A stretch of 64,000 nt of DNA from DATFVA01 sp963721075 (GCA_963721075.1 CAVRHV010000007.1:1-64000), one strand, 5' to 3'. Numbered from the stretch's first letter, positions 1-10,674 are shown. Notes: generated by a model not told the origin, from the letters alone. Made by a program: numbers and translations.

Positions 1-1374
1 TTTCTCTATGCTATCATTTAATTCAAGTATTTTACTGATCTTTTCGGGAATTTTCTCAAGCTCTTCGGCAATGCATTTGCCTTCTGCAAGGCTCATATTC
101 TTCTTTCTGGCTAACAGAAGAGTAATAAGAGCGAGAGCAACAAGCTGGGACGTAAACGCTTTAGTAGAAGCGACTCCAATCTCGGGACCTGCGTGAGTAT
201 AAACTCCCGCTTCACTTTCCCTGGCAATAGAACTTCCCACAACATTACAAATACCCAGGACAAGCGCACCCCGCAGTTTAGCTTCTCTCATTGCGGCAAG
301 AGTATCGGCAGTTTCTCCGCTTTGCGATATGAAGAAAATTGCATCATCAGGATTAAGTACCGGATTACGGTATCTGAACTCAGAAGCATATTCTACCTCC
401 GTAGGGATCCTGGCAAACTCTTCAAGCATGTACTCGGCAACAAGACCGGAATGCCAGGAAGTTCCGCAGGCAGAGATAATAATTCTTTTTGCTTTTGATA
501 ATTTATCCAGGACCGGTTCCAGTCCGCCAAGTTTGGCTGTACCCTTCTCTACAATTATCCTGCCCCGCATAGAATTTCGCACTGATTCAGGCTGTTCCAT
601 AATCTCTTTGAGCATGAAATGCGGGAAGCCGCCTTTATCAATCTCATCAAGACTCATACTTATTTCATGAACTTCCTTTTCAATCTCAAGATCGCTTATG
701 GTTCTGGCGTAAAACTTATCCTTATAAAGCTCAACTATCTCACCATCCTCAAGGTAGACTACCTGTTTTGTGTATGCAAGGATCGCGGAAACATCCGAAG
801 CGATAAAATTTTCATTTTGTCCTATGCCAACAAGCAGGGGTGAACCTTTGCGGGCTGCAATCAATTTATCGGGTTCCCCTTTATAAATAACAGCCAGGCC
901 GTATGTACCTTCAATCTCGCCAAGAGCAAGCTGTACAGCTCTGAATAAAGCATAACCTTTCTTTAGGAAACTGTCAATCAGGTGGGCGAATACTTCACTA
1001 TCAGTATCAGAAACAAATTTATAACCCATTTTTTCAAGACCCTTTTTCAGTGTCCTGAAGTTTTCAATAATACCGTTATGAATAATAAAAAGATCGTTAG
1101 TTTCGTTACTATGAGGGTGAGCATTAATTTCGTTAGGAACACCATGAGTCGCCCATCTTGTATGACCGATACCAATATTTGCGTCGAGATGAAGTTTTTC
1201 GATCTTCTTCTCTAACTGAGAGACTTTTCCTTTATTTTTCACAACCGTTGATATTCCATCATTCAGGATACCGATTCCGGCGGAATCATATCCTCTGTAT
1301 TCAAGTCTTTTTAATCCGTTTATTAAAATCGGGACACAATTTCTTTCCCCGACGTATCCTACAATACCGCACAT
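1..1374 (-). CDS. glmS: Glutamine-fructose-6-phosphate aminotransferase (isomerizing), 3' end cut by window
   Basis: Makes glucosamine-6-phosphate from fructose-6-phosphate and glutamine, the first step to UDP-GlcNAc for peptidoglycan and surface polysaccharides. The start MCGIVGYVG gives the N-terminal nucleophile Cys2 of class II glutamine amidotransferases, followed by GIGHTRWATHG and HNGIIENF. A first SIS domain follows, with SACGTSWHSG and SQSGETADT, then PEIGVASTKAFTSQL. The frame stays open to base 1 (458 codons), so about 150 residues of the second SIS domain lie outside the window. The gene lies just downstream of the C25 peptidase gene on the same strand, with a gap of about 43 bp. 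Family assignment is secure. Confidence 0.96.
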   Translation of the reverse strand, partial: MCGIVGYVGERNCVPILINGLKRLEYRGYDSAGIGILNDGISTVVKNKGKVSQLEKKIEKLHLDANIGIGHTRWATHGVPNEINAHPHSNETNDLFIIHNGIIENFRTLKKGLEKMGYKFVSDTDSEVFAHLIDSFLKKGYALFRAVQLALGEIEGTYGLAVIYKGEPDKLIAARKGSPLLVGIGQNENFIASDVSAILAYTKQVVYLEDGEIVELYKDKFYARTISDLEIEKEVHEISMSLDEIDKGGFPHFMLKEIMEQPESVRNSMRGRIIVEKGTAKLGGLEPVLDKLSKAKRIIISACGTSWHSGLVAEYMLEEFARIPTEVEYASEFRYRNPVLNPDDAIFFISQSGETADTLAAMREAKLRGALVLGICNVVGSSIARESEAGVYTHAGPEIGVASTKAFTSQLVALALITLLLARKKNMSLAEGKCIAEELEKIPEKISKILELNDSIEK

Positions 1375-1417
1375 ATATTATCCAGTTTTTGTAATTATTT
1401 CAGAAATCCCGGCAAAG

Positions 1418-4400
1418 TTATTTAATTTTTGCCAGTTTTTTTGTTACAGATTTAACAACATCCTTCACTTTGTAGATCATTTTATAAAAATAGACACCAT
1501 TAGCTATATCGTCTCCATCCTCATCCTTACCATCCCAGAAAACTTTCTTAAAACCTATATCCTGACCGAGCGCTGATGATGGAATATTTAAAGTTCTTAT
1601 CAATCTTCCTGCCACCGTATAGATTCTCAAATAGAGCTCATCCGGTAATTTATCGCCGGTTACCTTAAAAGTAAACCAGGTCCCATCGATAAAAGGGTTA
1701 GGATAATTATACACGTCCCTCAGATCATACTCAGTTACAACTTCAAATGAAACGCGATATGATGTACTGTCGAAGAAGTTGCCTGATGCATCCTTGGCAA
1801 GTATTTCCAGAATATGGTCACCCTGCTTAAGTGAGGGGTGCCAGATTATCCTGGACTCCGAATTAGGATAAGGAGTGTAGCTGTATTCAAGATCAGGATC
1901 ACTGAAGTGAAGTATATTAGCCGTACCATCGCTTGTATGAATCAATGTAAAGTAACTCGTATCAAGCGGAAGAGGACTATTATCCTTAAGAGTTATTACG
2001 ACCTGGGGTTTTGCAGATACCAGATCACCGTTTATTATCTCTTTTCCGTCGAAGGTTATATTGAAAACAGGATTGGTAGAATCGCGAACAATATAAAAGG
2101 AGTGTTCAACAGCATTATCAAACGTAAAATATTCAGGTTCAGGGGATATTGCGACCAACCTGATTATATTATCAAAGATGAAAGGAGTGCTTGAAAAAGT
2201 ATGTTCGATAGTAACAGTACTGTCAGGCAGAATATTTACCTTAGGATCAAAGAAGCTGCTGTCAGAATCATTAAAAAAGAAGTGAAGATTGACACTATCC
2301 ACGGGTATAAAACCCACATTTTTAACATCTAAACGCATTGTTGTGTTTAATCCCTGAAGTATTGAGTCAGGTGAAACTGTAAAGTCCTTTTTAGTTACCA
2401 TAACCTCGGGAAGTCCGTCGTAATCTATACTCATATTCCGGAAACGCATTGGACTTGCAGTATTAAAAGTAGTATCGGTAAACCCGACATAGAATTTCAG
2501 ATATTGATACTCAGAAGTTGAAATATTCTGAAGAGAGTAATCAGAGGGAATATTTACCGCCAGAGTATCATATTTTTTTGTAGTCCTGTTTAATCCGAAC
2601 AGTATATTCCTGTATGACCCCGAATTATTTTGATAGATATCATAGGATAAGTTCTTCCATTTTGAAGCTGGTCCAACATCGTTTGAGGAAATTGTACCTT
2701 TTGAATCTGAATACGTGCCTTTATAGATAAAAAATTTGGGCGTATATCCTGATTTTCTATATACGCCGGCATAAACTTTATCATGATAGCTGTCATAGCA
2801 CCAGGAAAATATACTCTGGAAAGGCCTGAAACAAATCCATTCTTCCTCAAAAGTTCCGTCCGCAATCTTTATCCGCCGAATATAGTTTGAAAGGTAAGAC
2901 TCGGATGGATATATATATCCATCAGCTACAAGGTAATCTGTAAATCCGTAAGTAAAAGTCGAACTTTGAAGCTCCATATATGGCTGTACCAAAGCCCAGT
3001 TATTCTGAGGATCTAAAATTCTCAAGGCGTAACGATGATGTCCTGAGGAATCATAGGCTGTAAGATTATAAATATAACGGCCGTCCGACTTGGCGTAAAA
3101 TGACCCGGGTACAGGTCTGGCATGCTCAAAATCCAGAAGTCCGTTCGGAATAGTAATCCTTGTAGTATCTCCGGTTACGGGATCAATTTTAACTAATTTA
3201 TACGGATCGGGTGTTGTTACATAAAGAAAACCATCTGCATAAAAGAGACTGTTTTGAATTCGATCATAAAAATTAGGTATCGTACCATAGTATTGACCTT
3301 TTACCGTACCATTATATCCTGTGCCGAACTTATATATATGCGAATTATAACTTTGGGTATTAGAGATTGAGGCATACCAATTCGCCCCGGAATATATATA
3401 CGAACCATCAGTCGTAATAGTTGTCAGATAGAGTGAATCTACATAAGAACCTTGCAGAAGGAGAGTATCAAGCACCCTGGTTTCGTCAGGTTTAGGCGGT
3501 AACTCTTTAGTGTTAAGGTACAGATCTCCTGAGCTGTCAGAGTAGTTTATATTGTAAGTCTTGAATGTTTTAAATCCCCGTCCAATGGCATAATAATTCG
3601 GGACAGGAGGTCCGGATACTGTAAAAAACCGGACTTTTGACCATTGACCATAAGTTGTTCCATCAAATATTCTTACCCGCCACAAATAACTTCCGGAAGG
3701 CAAAACGGGAGACTCCCAGCTCAGAATACCATTAGCCGGAGTTAAAGCCCCTGAACTAATGACAGGAGATGAGAAGTCCATTGCAGTATCAATCTCGATA
3801 TAGTAAGTAAGATTAAAATTTATATAATCTCCAATGTCTATAAACTTAAAGTTAATTTTGCTTTCTGAAGTGGTATATCCATCCTGGGGTTTAAGAACAT
3901 AGGCTTCGCTAACGTTATAGACAGTAAATGTTGCAGTCGCCGTATTATCTGAATGATCATCTTCAGGAATAATATCAACCTCATTTACATCAACCTTAAT
4001 ACTATATAACGCAGCCTTTTGAGGAATCCAGTTTACCTCAGCGGAATCCAATTCGCCGAAACTAGGAAGCCTTACAGTAGCAATTTCATATGACGTATCA
4101 GGTGATTCCGCAGTAAATCTGACGCTTACTGTATCATTAGGAAAAACAATGCCCAGATTTGAAATCTTCGCTTTAATGGAGACAGTATCATTAACAAGCG
4201 GGTTAATTTTGTTTAGTGTAATATCAGAGGATTTGATCGAAAAATCTGGTTTATCAGGCAGGGCTAACTTCAGCCCAGGATCACCAAGGTAAGTCAGTAG
4301 GGTTATTTGCTGACCGTAGAGTCCCCCGGTCCCAACCTGGAGTCTTGCATTCAACAATGCCTGACCAATTGTATAAACTTTCCGCTTAAAAATCTGATTA

Positions 4401-7147
4401 AAAATAGCCTCGTCAATTACTGCACCTATAGGCCAGTATGTTAAAACCGTATTTCCGAAAAATCCAATACTTCCTTTTTCGGGTAATTCATTGAATTGTT
4501 CTCCAAAAACATTCTGGTCATCAAAATGAGCAGTATAACAGGTTACACTTAAAATCACCGGTAAACGCCCCGTATTATTAAGCGCAGCGATATCATCATT
4601 TGTAAAAGTAAGATCCCATTGATATCCGCCGCCATGACCGTAATAATTTCCAAGAACCACTCCCTGATCAATTTCTTCTCTGATTTTAAGTCCTGCACCG
4701 ATATACATTGAATCCTGTGCATTAGACGGAAAGTGGTAGACCCTTGACGGGTGTATACCATAAGGGATCAGGTAAATGTCGGCCAATCTGTTACTGTACT
4801 GATTAAAATGGAAGTGGAGTTCATCTTCATAGCTCAGACCTGAAGCTGCCAGCATTACATCCTGTTTCCACTCCTTCGAGTTATCGGCCGGATAATTCTC
4901 CAGTTTGTCCATCAGGACATCAGCTTCCTGAGGAGTTTCACAAGACATTCTTCCGATCGCCAGATCCGGAGCAAGATCATTACCGGCTACGTCAACAATA
5001 AGGTTATCACTTTGTGCCTCCCCGTAAGTATCAGCAAAGAAAGGCAAAGAGGGTATAAAATTTGGACGACTGGTAGGCAGCAGATGCCGGTAATCGTGGC
5101 TCATATCCCCGAACAGGACAACATAAGCCGGAGCGGGCGACTGGTAATTTTCAAATGCATACCGTACAAAATCTCTAAGGGACTGAGGGTTTAACAGCCC
5201 GTAGGAAAATTCATCATAAATCTGGTTTACATCCACCACCATTACGCGGGGGTTAGTTACTCCCGTATCCGGATATTGACTTTCCCTAAGAGTTTTTAAC
5301 CGCTGTGCCGCAGCCAAAAAATCAGGGTGAGTAATAATTATATAATCGGCACCATTCGCAGGATTCTTTAGATCAGAAGGCGAGTCTTCAACTATAGAAT
5401 CGGGGGTGAGAAAATAACTATTGGAGTTACAATAATATTCGGTAACGGTCGAAACTGTGTCTACAAATAAGACTGTTTTGTCGGGATCATTAACGATCCT
5501 GGGATTATAGATACATTTATTTTTTGAAGGAATATATACCTTCATATTATCCGGTGTCCATTGCCAGACCCAGAATCTGATCACACCTGTTTTATTCGGA
5601 GGACTGTAAAAATCAAAATGATCGCCAAGTGTTCTGTTGAATCTCCAATACTCTAATTCATACCAGTTCATTCTCTGTTCATCAGATTGCGAATTTGGAT
5701 TACAAACAGTTCCATCAGTTTGAACGGTAATAGAGTTTCCAGTAAAGAATATTGGAATGCTGTCTCCGGAAATGTATAACTGTTTTTCGAATGTTGTATT
5801 TGATTGACCATCCCAGGTATGAACACCTATCGGTTTTGTATTCATAAAAAAGAAAGCTTTGTGATCAGGTGAACAATTATAAGTGTTCATGCCAGTAAGG
5901 TTGACCCGTACCTTAAGGTAGTGAGAAGTATCAACAAAGCTTGACAGATAATCAAACCTGTCTGTGAATGCATAATCAACATGCCCATTACTCCCGGTAA
6001 TCTTATCCCAGTACCAGTGATCCATATTTCCATTATCCGCATGACCTAACGGCTCATATATAGAGTCTTTTTCAAAATGAAGTGTTTTAAGTGTATAATT
6101 ACATGTTGACTGAAAACTATTAGGATATCCGTCAGTTAAATTATACCTGGCAGCCAATGTATCACTCTGATAAGAGAACCAGTAGACATTCGAAGTATTA
6201 TATATATTCATGCTGCTGTTAGGAGAAGGAGATGGAGGACCTCCTACAAACTGAAGATAGTCCCCGCTGTTAAAAATTCCGTCTCCGCCGTCGACAACAT
6301 CAATCGGGATCGAATTTCCTTCATTCACCATCTCGAGCGCATCACTGGAAACTCCAGCCTGGATCGGAACTCCCGAAGCAACGAGCTGATCAAATGTAAG
6401 ACGGTATACTCCTTTGTTTTTCAAATATATTTTAAAATAGTTCTTACCCGGATCGTACCATGAACCGCCGCCGCCCTCATAGAGAAGTTTAGATTGGTCC
6501 TTAGCTGTCCATTGAAGGGCTTGTTGAGAATTAATTACAGATGATTTTAATAAATTATCGGTAAAGTCATCTCTAACTTTCATTTTATCCGACTTTTTGG
6601 CGTTATAAGTAACTACAACAAGTATACGGTTATAGGCGATAAGTTCATGAGTAACCGGATTATATTGATATGGTGCGACAGTCAGCGGCATTATCCTGGA
6701 GTACCTTAAAATAAATTCCGCACCTAATTCCGCCGACTTTTCAGGGAAATACTTGTTTGAATAATATATCTTCTTATCAAAATTATCTACATCCAAAGGA
6801 GTTGTCTGAGGATCCTCTTCGGGAAAAGGCACTATCAATTTATTTTGTTCAGTTCTTTTGTCAGTCTCAAGCACCCGGACCACTGGGTTAGAGTTAAAAG
6901 GGACAGCAATATTAACTGTCTTTTCCGGCACCCATGGTTCACCCGGTTTCCTGGAGAATGGTTCACCCCCCCTGATTAATTGATAAACACGTGATTCAAT
7001 CAGAGTATCCTGGAGCTGATAAACTCCCCGGAAATTGAATTCGATTTTGATACTTTCTGTGTTTGAATCAAGGATTTTGTATGACTGGGCGGAACTAACA
7101 TTTGTAATTGCAAAAACAATTAAAAAAAACAGGGAAAAATTCCTCAT
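1418..7147 (-). CDS. Secreted C25-family (gingipain/PorU-like) cysteine peptidase with T9SS C-terminal domain
   Basis: A very large exported protein of about 1909 residues. I start it at 7147 because MRNFSLFFLIVFAITNVSSAQ is a typical signal peptide; the frame is open about 60 bases further upstream. A C25 peptidase domain runs from roughly residue 595 to 930. It has the catalytic His in YGHGGG (about residue 837) and the nucleophile Cys in SVTCYTAHFD (about residue 869). A CARDB-like domain follows near 970-1075, then a long beta-rich region with YIYSG-type repeats. The last 90 residues, starting YNYPNPF and containing IRTL and GVYFYKM, match a type IX sorting or FlgD-like domain. PorU sortases share this N-terminal and catalytic plan, but this protein is much longer. 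It could be PorU itself or a secreted surface protease. No frame break occurs over 5.7 kb. Confidence 0.85.
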   Translation of the reverse strand: MRNFSLFFLIVFAITNVSSAQSYKILDSNTESIKIEFNFRGVYQLQDTLIESRVYQLIRGGEPFSRKPGEPWVPEKTVNIAVPFNSNPVVRVLETDKRTEQNKLIVPFPEEDPQTTPLDVDNFDKKIYYSNKYFPEKSAELGAEFILRYSRIMPLTVAPYQYNPVTHELIAYNRILVVVTYNAKKSDKMKVRDDFTDNLLKSSVINSQQALQWTAKDQSKLLYEGGGGSWYDPGKNYFKIYLKNKGVYRLTFDQLVASGVPIQAGVSSDALEMVNEGNSIPIDVVDGGDGIFNSGDYLQFVGGPPSPSPNSSMNIYNTSNVYWFSYQSDTLAARYNLTDGYPNSFQSTCNYTLKTLHFEKDSIYEPLGHADNGNMDHWYWDKITGSNGHVDYAFTDRFDYLSSFVDTSHYLKVRVNLTGMNTYNCSPDHKAFFFMNTKPIGVHTWDGQSNTTFEKQLYISGDSIPIFFTGNSITVQTDGTVCNPNSQSDEQRMNWYELEYWRFNRTLGDHFDFYSPPNKTGVIRFWVWQWTPDNMKVYIPSKNKCIYNPRIVNDPDKTVLFVDTVSTVTEYYCNSNSYFLTPDSIVEDSPSDLKNPANGADYIIITHPDFLAAAQRLKTLRESQYPDTGVTNPRVMVVDVNQIYDEFSYGLLNPQSLRDFVRYAFENYQSPAPAYVVLFGDMSHDYRHLLPTSRPNFIPSLPFFADTYGEAQSDNLIVDVAGNDLAPDLAIGRMSCETPQEADVLMDKLENYPADNSKEWKQDVMLAASGLSYEDELHFHFNQYSNRLADIYLIPYGIHPSRVYHFPSNAQDSMYIGAGLKIREEIDQGVVLGNYYGHGGGYQWDLTFTNDDIAALNNTGRLPVILSVTCYTAHFDDQNVFGEQFNELPEKGSIGFFGNTVLTYWPIGAVIDEAIFNQIFKRKVYTIGQALLNARLQVGTGGLYGQQITLLTYLGDPGLKLALPDKPDFSIKSSDITLNKINPLVNDTVSIKAKISNLGIVFPNDTVSVRFTAESPDTSYEIATVRLPSFGELDSAEVNWIPQKAALYSIKVDVNEVDIIPEDDHSDNTATATFTVYNVSEAYVLKPQDGYTTSESKINFKFIDIGDYINFNLTYYIEIDTAMDFSSPVISSGALTPANGILSWESPVLPSGSYLWRVRIFDGTTYGQWSKVRFFTVSGPPVPNYYAIGRGFKTFKTYNINYSDSSGDLYLNTKELPPKPDETRVLDTLLLQGSYVDSLYLTTITTDGSYIYSGANWYASISNTQSYNSHIYKFGTGYNGTVKGQYYGTIPNFYDRIQNSLFYADGFLYVTTPDPYKLVKIDPVTGDTTRITIPNGLLDFEHARPVPGSFYAKSDGRYIYNLTAYDSSGHHRYALRILDPQNNWALVQPYMELQSSTFTYGFTDYLVADGYIYPSESYLSNYIRRIKIADGTFEEEWICFRPFQSIFSWCYDSYHDKVYAGVYRKSGYTPKFFIYKGTYSDSKGTISSNDVGPASKWKNLSYDIYQNNSGSYRNILFGLNRTTKKYDTLAVNIPSDYSLQNISTSEYQYLKFYVGFTDTTFNTASPMRFRNMSIDYDGLPEVMVTKKDFTVSPDSILQGLNTTMRLDVKNVGFIPVDSVNLHFFFNDSDSSFFDPKVNILPDSTVTIEHTFSSTPFIFDNIIRLVAISPEPEYFTFDNAVEHSFYIVRDSTNPVFNITFDGKEIINGDLVSAKPQVVITLKDNSPLPLDTSYFTLIHTSDGTANILHFSDPDLEYSYTPYPNSESRIIWHPSLKQGDHILEILAKDASGNFFDSTSYRVSFEVVTEYDLRDVYNYPNPFIDGTWFTFKVTGDKLPDELYLRIYTVAGRLIRTLNIPSSALGQDIGFKKVFWDGKDEDGDDIANGVYFYKMIYKVKDVVKSVTKKLAKIK

Positions 7148-7252
7148 TGAAGACCCTATAGTTAAAATGTGTGCAATAAACATAGAATTTTGCAAAAATT
7201 GACGCAAGGCGAAAAAAATACCTTTCTAAAAAACAATTTTGTTTAATTGGTT

Positions 7253-8920
7253 TTATCTAAAGTAAAATCTCAGCTGAGAGTATAATGAGTAATCCGAGCT
7301 GCTGATTCCATTCGATTTATTGTACGATGAGTTGAATATTAGATCCAGGTAAATACCGTACAGTATTTCGCTGCTTATTTTTAGTTGAATGTTGTCTGTG
7401 GTTTCTAATTCTCCATCCAATAAAGGTGCCGTGCGCGAGTCATAAACAGTCAAATTTTCTAAAACGTTTCCCCCAACATTTTTCACAATGTTTCCCTGGC
7501 TATCGTAGATATTGTTACCGTGCAGTATGTGTGTAAAATTTATCGCTGCTTCCCACTGATCAGGAAACAGGTAACTAACTTCCACGCTAAATGCCGTTGA
7601 ATTTGGTTGAATATCAGGTCCGAGCATATAAGAGTTGTTTGTATAAGTAAGCGATTCTCCAAGACCGGGATGAGAAAAGGTATACGGTCTGATTTGAAGA
7701 TATTCGATTTTGACTGAAGAATTTGCCGGCAAAACAGGGTCGGTAAGCATCACCCCGGCCTGCCAGGCCGACCGGTTATCAACTTTATCGAAACCTCCTT
7801 TGAACAGAGCACTAAATAATATATCATCAAAAATTATGGAAGCAGATAATTCACCGCCATTGAATGGTTTATAGCGGACATCAAGAGCTAAAAAAGAATT
7901 GTCGAGATCTCCCAGACTTCTCTGAGCCGACTCCCAAAAAAGGAATGGATTAAGGTATGCCGCTTCAATTGGTCTGTTTGCATAAATAATCATCTGGGTA
8001 AGACCAAGTTTTAATTCCGGAAAAGGAGTTATTCCCAGCCTGCTGACAGCCAGGTATTTAGAACCTTTACTTCTTACATCGCCGGTAATTGAGTCAATAT
8101 GATTGGTTTCGAAAGGCTGAACCAGCCATGCATGTAAAAAATCATAACTTAATGACTTATACTTGATACCGAATTTGATAAAATCGAACAAAGGAGGATT
8201 ATCTGAGAGAATCATTCTGTTGATATATCCGCTGCCCCAAAGAACTCTCTCTCTGCCAAACTGAAGATAAATATCATCTTTCTGAAATCTTAGATATCCC
8301 TGCGTATAATCAAAAAAGTTTAATCCGGTACGGTTAAAGGTAAAACTGGTTTTTACTCTTGGATCAAGTTCTGCAACCTTCCTGTTATTGTACTGTGTGC
8401 CGTTTGAACCTTCGAGAAGAAATCCCAGCCAGTTGGAGTAAGTGCCATAAAATTGCCCGCCGCCATTCAGAAGAACACTATAGTCCTTATATTTTTTTGA
8501 ATAAATATACGTAAGGTCTCCAACCAGATCCACATTGAATCTAACTGAAGAATCTCTGTAAGCATAGAGGTGCTTTTCATTATATTTTTTGAATTGCTCA
8601 ATGAATCTCACGGGGAAATCTGAAAAATATGAAGTTGTTCCCTCTCCTTTTACCCCCATTTTAGTCTCCATTCTACAAAGCATTTCTTTCTCAGATACCG
8701 TTAAAAGATTCTGGTGCGAGTCAATTTCTTTAAGATAACCAACAACTTTCTCTTTTGACAGGGGTAAAATTACATCGTCGTAATTCTCCAGTACACCTTT
8801 CACAAACATGTTTTTGAGAAATGCATACACCTGGTGGTCGGCAGGAATGGTTTCAACCTGGGCGGAAATGTCAGAAATTGTCAGAAAAAAAACTACTATG
8901 CATAATGCTTTTCGGATCAA
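7253..8920 (-). CDS. Wzi-like outer-membrane beta-barrel, capsule assembly family
   Basis: A 555-residue protein with an N-terminal signal peptide (MIRKALCIVVFFLTISDISAQ) and a long beta-strand-rich body ending in LRFYFR, a C-terminal aromatic pattern typical of outer-membrane barrels. The middle portion with AAYLNPFLFWESAQRSLGD and SFLALDVRYKPF resembles the Wzi capsule-attachment family. The family anchors or organises surface polysaccharide at the outer membrane, which fits its place next to a priming sugar transferase. The start is a TTG at 8920, since no ATG precedes the signal peptide. It begins three bases after the stop of the upstream sugar transferase, so the two are probably translationally coupled. 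Confidence 0.72.
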   Translation of the reverse strand: MIRKALCIVVFFLTISDISAQVETIPADHQVYAFLKNMFVKGVLENYDDVILPLSKEKVVGYLKEIDSHQNLLTVSEKEMLCRMETKMGVKGEGTTSYFSDFPVRFIEQFKKYNEKHLYAYRDSSVRFNVDLVGDLTYIYSKKYKDYSVLLNGGGQFYGTYSNWLGFLLEGSNGTQYNNRKVAELDPRVKTSFTFNRTGLNFFDYTQGYLRFQKDDIYLQFGRERVLWGSGYINRMILSDNPPLFDFIKFGIKYKSLSYDFLHAWLVQPFETNHIDSITGDVRSKGSKYLAVSRLGITPFPELKLGLTQMIIYANRPIEAAYLNPFLFWESAQRSLGDLDNSFLALDVRYKPFNGGELSASIIFDDILFSALFKGGFDKVDNRSAWQAGVMLTDPVLPANSSVKIEYLQIRPYTFSHPGLGESLTYTNNSYMLGPDIQPNSTAFSVEVSYLFPDQWEAAINFTHILHGNNIYDSQGNIVKNVGGNVLENLTVYDSRTAPLLDGELETTDNIQLKISSEILYGIYLDLIFNSSYNKSNGISSSDYSLYSQLRFYFR

Positions 8921-8923
8921 ACT

Positions 8924-9499
8924 TCAGATGTTTCCTTTATTGTTAAATACCACTAAAAAGGTCTTTAAAATTACAATTAAATCAGAGAAAAAGCCCGCTT
9001 TTTCATAATAGGCAAGTTCCATTCTGATCCGATCATCAGGAGTCAACATCTGCCTTCCGTTTATCTGAGATATTCCTGTAACTCCTGGTTTAAAGTTGAA
9101 AATTTTTCTCTGTTCAGATGTATATGCATCTGTAATTGAGGGTATGTCAGGACGAGGGCCAACTACTGTCATTTCACCAATAAGTACATTTATGAAATTA
9201 GGTATTTCATCGATACTTGTACGTCTTAAAAACTTTCCTACCCTGGTAATACGCGGATCATCTACCTGTGTAAGCTCAGGTCCAACGGCAAGAGCGTTAT
9301 CTACCATACCGCGAAATTTTACCAGCTTAAATTTTTTACCTTTATATCCGGTTCTTTCGTGAAGAAAGAAAGCAGGGCCCTTGGATTCAATTTTTATTGC
9401 GAGTATTGTGAGAAGTAAAAGAGGAGATGTAATGAGTAATAGAGAGATACTCAATAAAATATCCGTAAACCGTTTTATCCAGCTTCCCTGTTTACCCAT
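8924..9499 (-). CDS. Priming sugar-phosphate transferase (polyprenyl-phosphate, PglC/WcaJ family)
   Basis: A 191-residue short-form bacterial sugar transferase that would move a sugar-1-phosphate from a nucleotide sugar onto undecaprenyl phosphate, starting repeat-unit assembly at the inner membrane. Visible marks are one N-terminal membrane segment (residues 14-35), the basic KLVKFRGM motif, the catalytic Asp-Glu pair in SIDEIPNF, VVGPRPD, and FKPGVTGISQINGR. The length matches the PglC-type catalytic core without the extra membrane domain of WbaP. It lies between an aminotransferase (15 bp upstream) and the Wzi-like barrel, so the first sugar may be an amino sugar; that is inference. Confidence 0.9.
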   Translation of the reverse strand: MGKQGSWIKRFTDILLSISLLLITSPLLLLTILAIKIESKGPAFFLHERTGYKGKKFKLVKFRGMVDNALAVGPELTQVDDPRITRVGKFLRRTSIDEIPNFINVLIGEMTVVGPRPDIPSITDAYTSEQRKIFNFKPGVTGISQINGRQMLTPDDRIRMELAYYEKAGFFSDLIVILKTFLVVFNNKGNI

Positions 9500-9513
9500 A
9501 TTTTCAGATAAAA

Positions 9514-10674
9514 CTATTTTTTATACTTAGTTAGCAGAGAATCAACGACTTCGATCACATAGTCCACGTTTTGGTCAGTCATACCGGGATAGATAGGCAG
9601 GGATACCAACCGAGGAAAAGTACTGGACGCAACCGGGAAATCTTCATCTTTAAGGTTAAAAGTTTCCTGGTAATAAAGGTGCTGATGAACTGGCATGAAA
9701 TGAACCCCAGCACCAACCTTGTGATTTCTCAGTTCATCTATAAAACGAGCCCTGTTAATATTTAACTTTTCAAGTTCAAGTCTTACAGGGAAGAGATGCC
9801 AGGATGATTCACGATCCGGTTTAATGCCATGCAGCCTCATCAGGTCATTATCTTTAAAACTTTCAGTATATCTTGCTGCAATTCTTTTCCTGCTCTCCCA
9901 CATTAGATCGACTTTTTTAAGCTGAGGAAGCCCCAGAGAAGCCTGCAAATCCGTAAAATTATATTTATATCCGGGCGCAACAACTTCATAATACCATGAT
10001 CCTGATTCTGTATATCGCTTCCAGGCATCACGATTTATTCCATGAAGGCGCATAATTTTCACTCTTTCGGCTATCTCTTCATTATTGGTACATATCATCC
10101 CGCCTTCTCCGGTCGAGAGAGTCTTAGTTGCGTAAAAGCTGAAACATGTAACTTCAGAAATATTGCCAACCTTTTTCCCTTTATAAGTAGCCGGAAGAGA
10201 GTGAGCCGCATCCTCCATAACTTTCAGATTATACTTATCTGCCAAATCCAGTATTTCATCCATATCACATGGCTGGCCGCCATAGTGTACAGGTATAATT
10301 ACTTTAGTTTTGGGAGTAATAGCTTTCTCAATAGCTTCAAGCGAGATATTCAAAGTTTGTGGATCAACATCCACGATAACAGGTTTTGCCCCAAAATAAC
10401 AAACTATTTCTGCAGTAGCAGGGAACGTCATTGTTGGTACAATAACCTCATCTCCTGGTTTAAGCCCATAAGCTTCCAGGGTTAGATGACCAGCTGCAGT
10501 CCAGGAGCTGACAGCGATTCCCCTCTTACAACCAATATATTCAGAGAATAATCCCTCAAATTTTATAGTCTTGGGTCCCATACTTAGCCACCCGGAACGA
10601 ACAGTATCAACGATTTCATCAACTTCGTCTTCAGAAATAAACGGTTTGTGAAATAAAAGGAAGTCGTTTTGCAT
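9514..10674 (-). CDS. DegT/DnrJ/EryC1/StrS-family PLP sugar aminotransferase
   Basis: A 386-residue PLP enzyme of the family that transaminates keto sugars on nucleotide carriers. Visible marks: an N-terminal PFISEDEVDEIVDTVRSGWLS, substrate-region VIVPTMTFPATAEIV, VMEDAAHSLPATYKGKKVG, and the Schiff-base lysine in FSFYATKTLSTGEGGM. The C-terminal GVHFMPVHQHLYYQ is typical of ArnB/PglE-like members. It is the first gene of a leftward set with the sugar transferase and the Wzi-like barrel, so it probably makes an amino sugar for the surface glycan. The exact sugar cannot be read from sequence. Confidence 0.9.
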   Translation of the reverse strand: MQNDFLLFHKPFISEDEVDEIVDTVRSGWLSMGPKTIKFEGLFSEYIGCKRGIAVSSWTAAGHLTLEAYGLKPGDEVIVPTMTFPATAEIVCYFGAKPVIVDVDPQTLNISLEAIEKAITPKTKVIIPVHYGGQPCDMDEILDLADKYNLKVMEDAAHSLPATYKGKKVGNISEVTCFSFYATKTLSTGEGGMICTNNEEIAERVKIMRLHGINRDAWKRYTESGSWYYEVVAPGYKYNFTDLQASLGLPQLKKVDLMWESRKRIAARYTESFKDNDLMRLHGIKPDRESSWHLFPVRLELEKLNINRARFIDELRNHKVGAGVHFMPVHQHLYYQETFNLKDEDFPVASSTFPRLVSLPIYPGMTDQNVDYVIEVVDSLLTKYKK

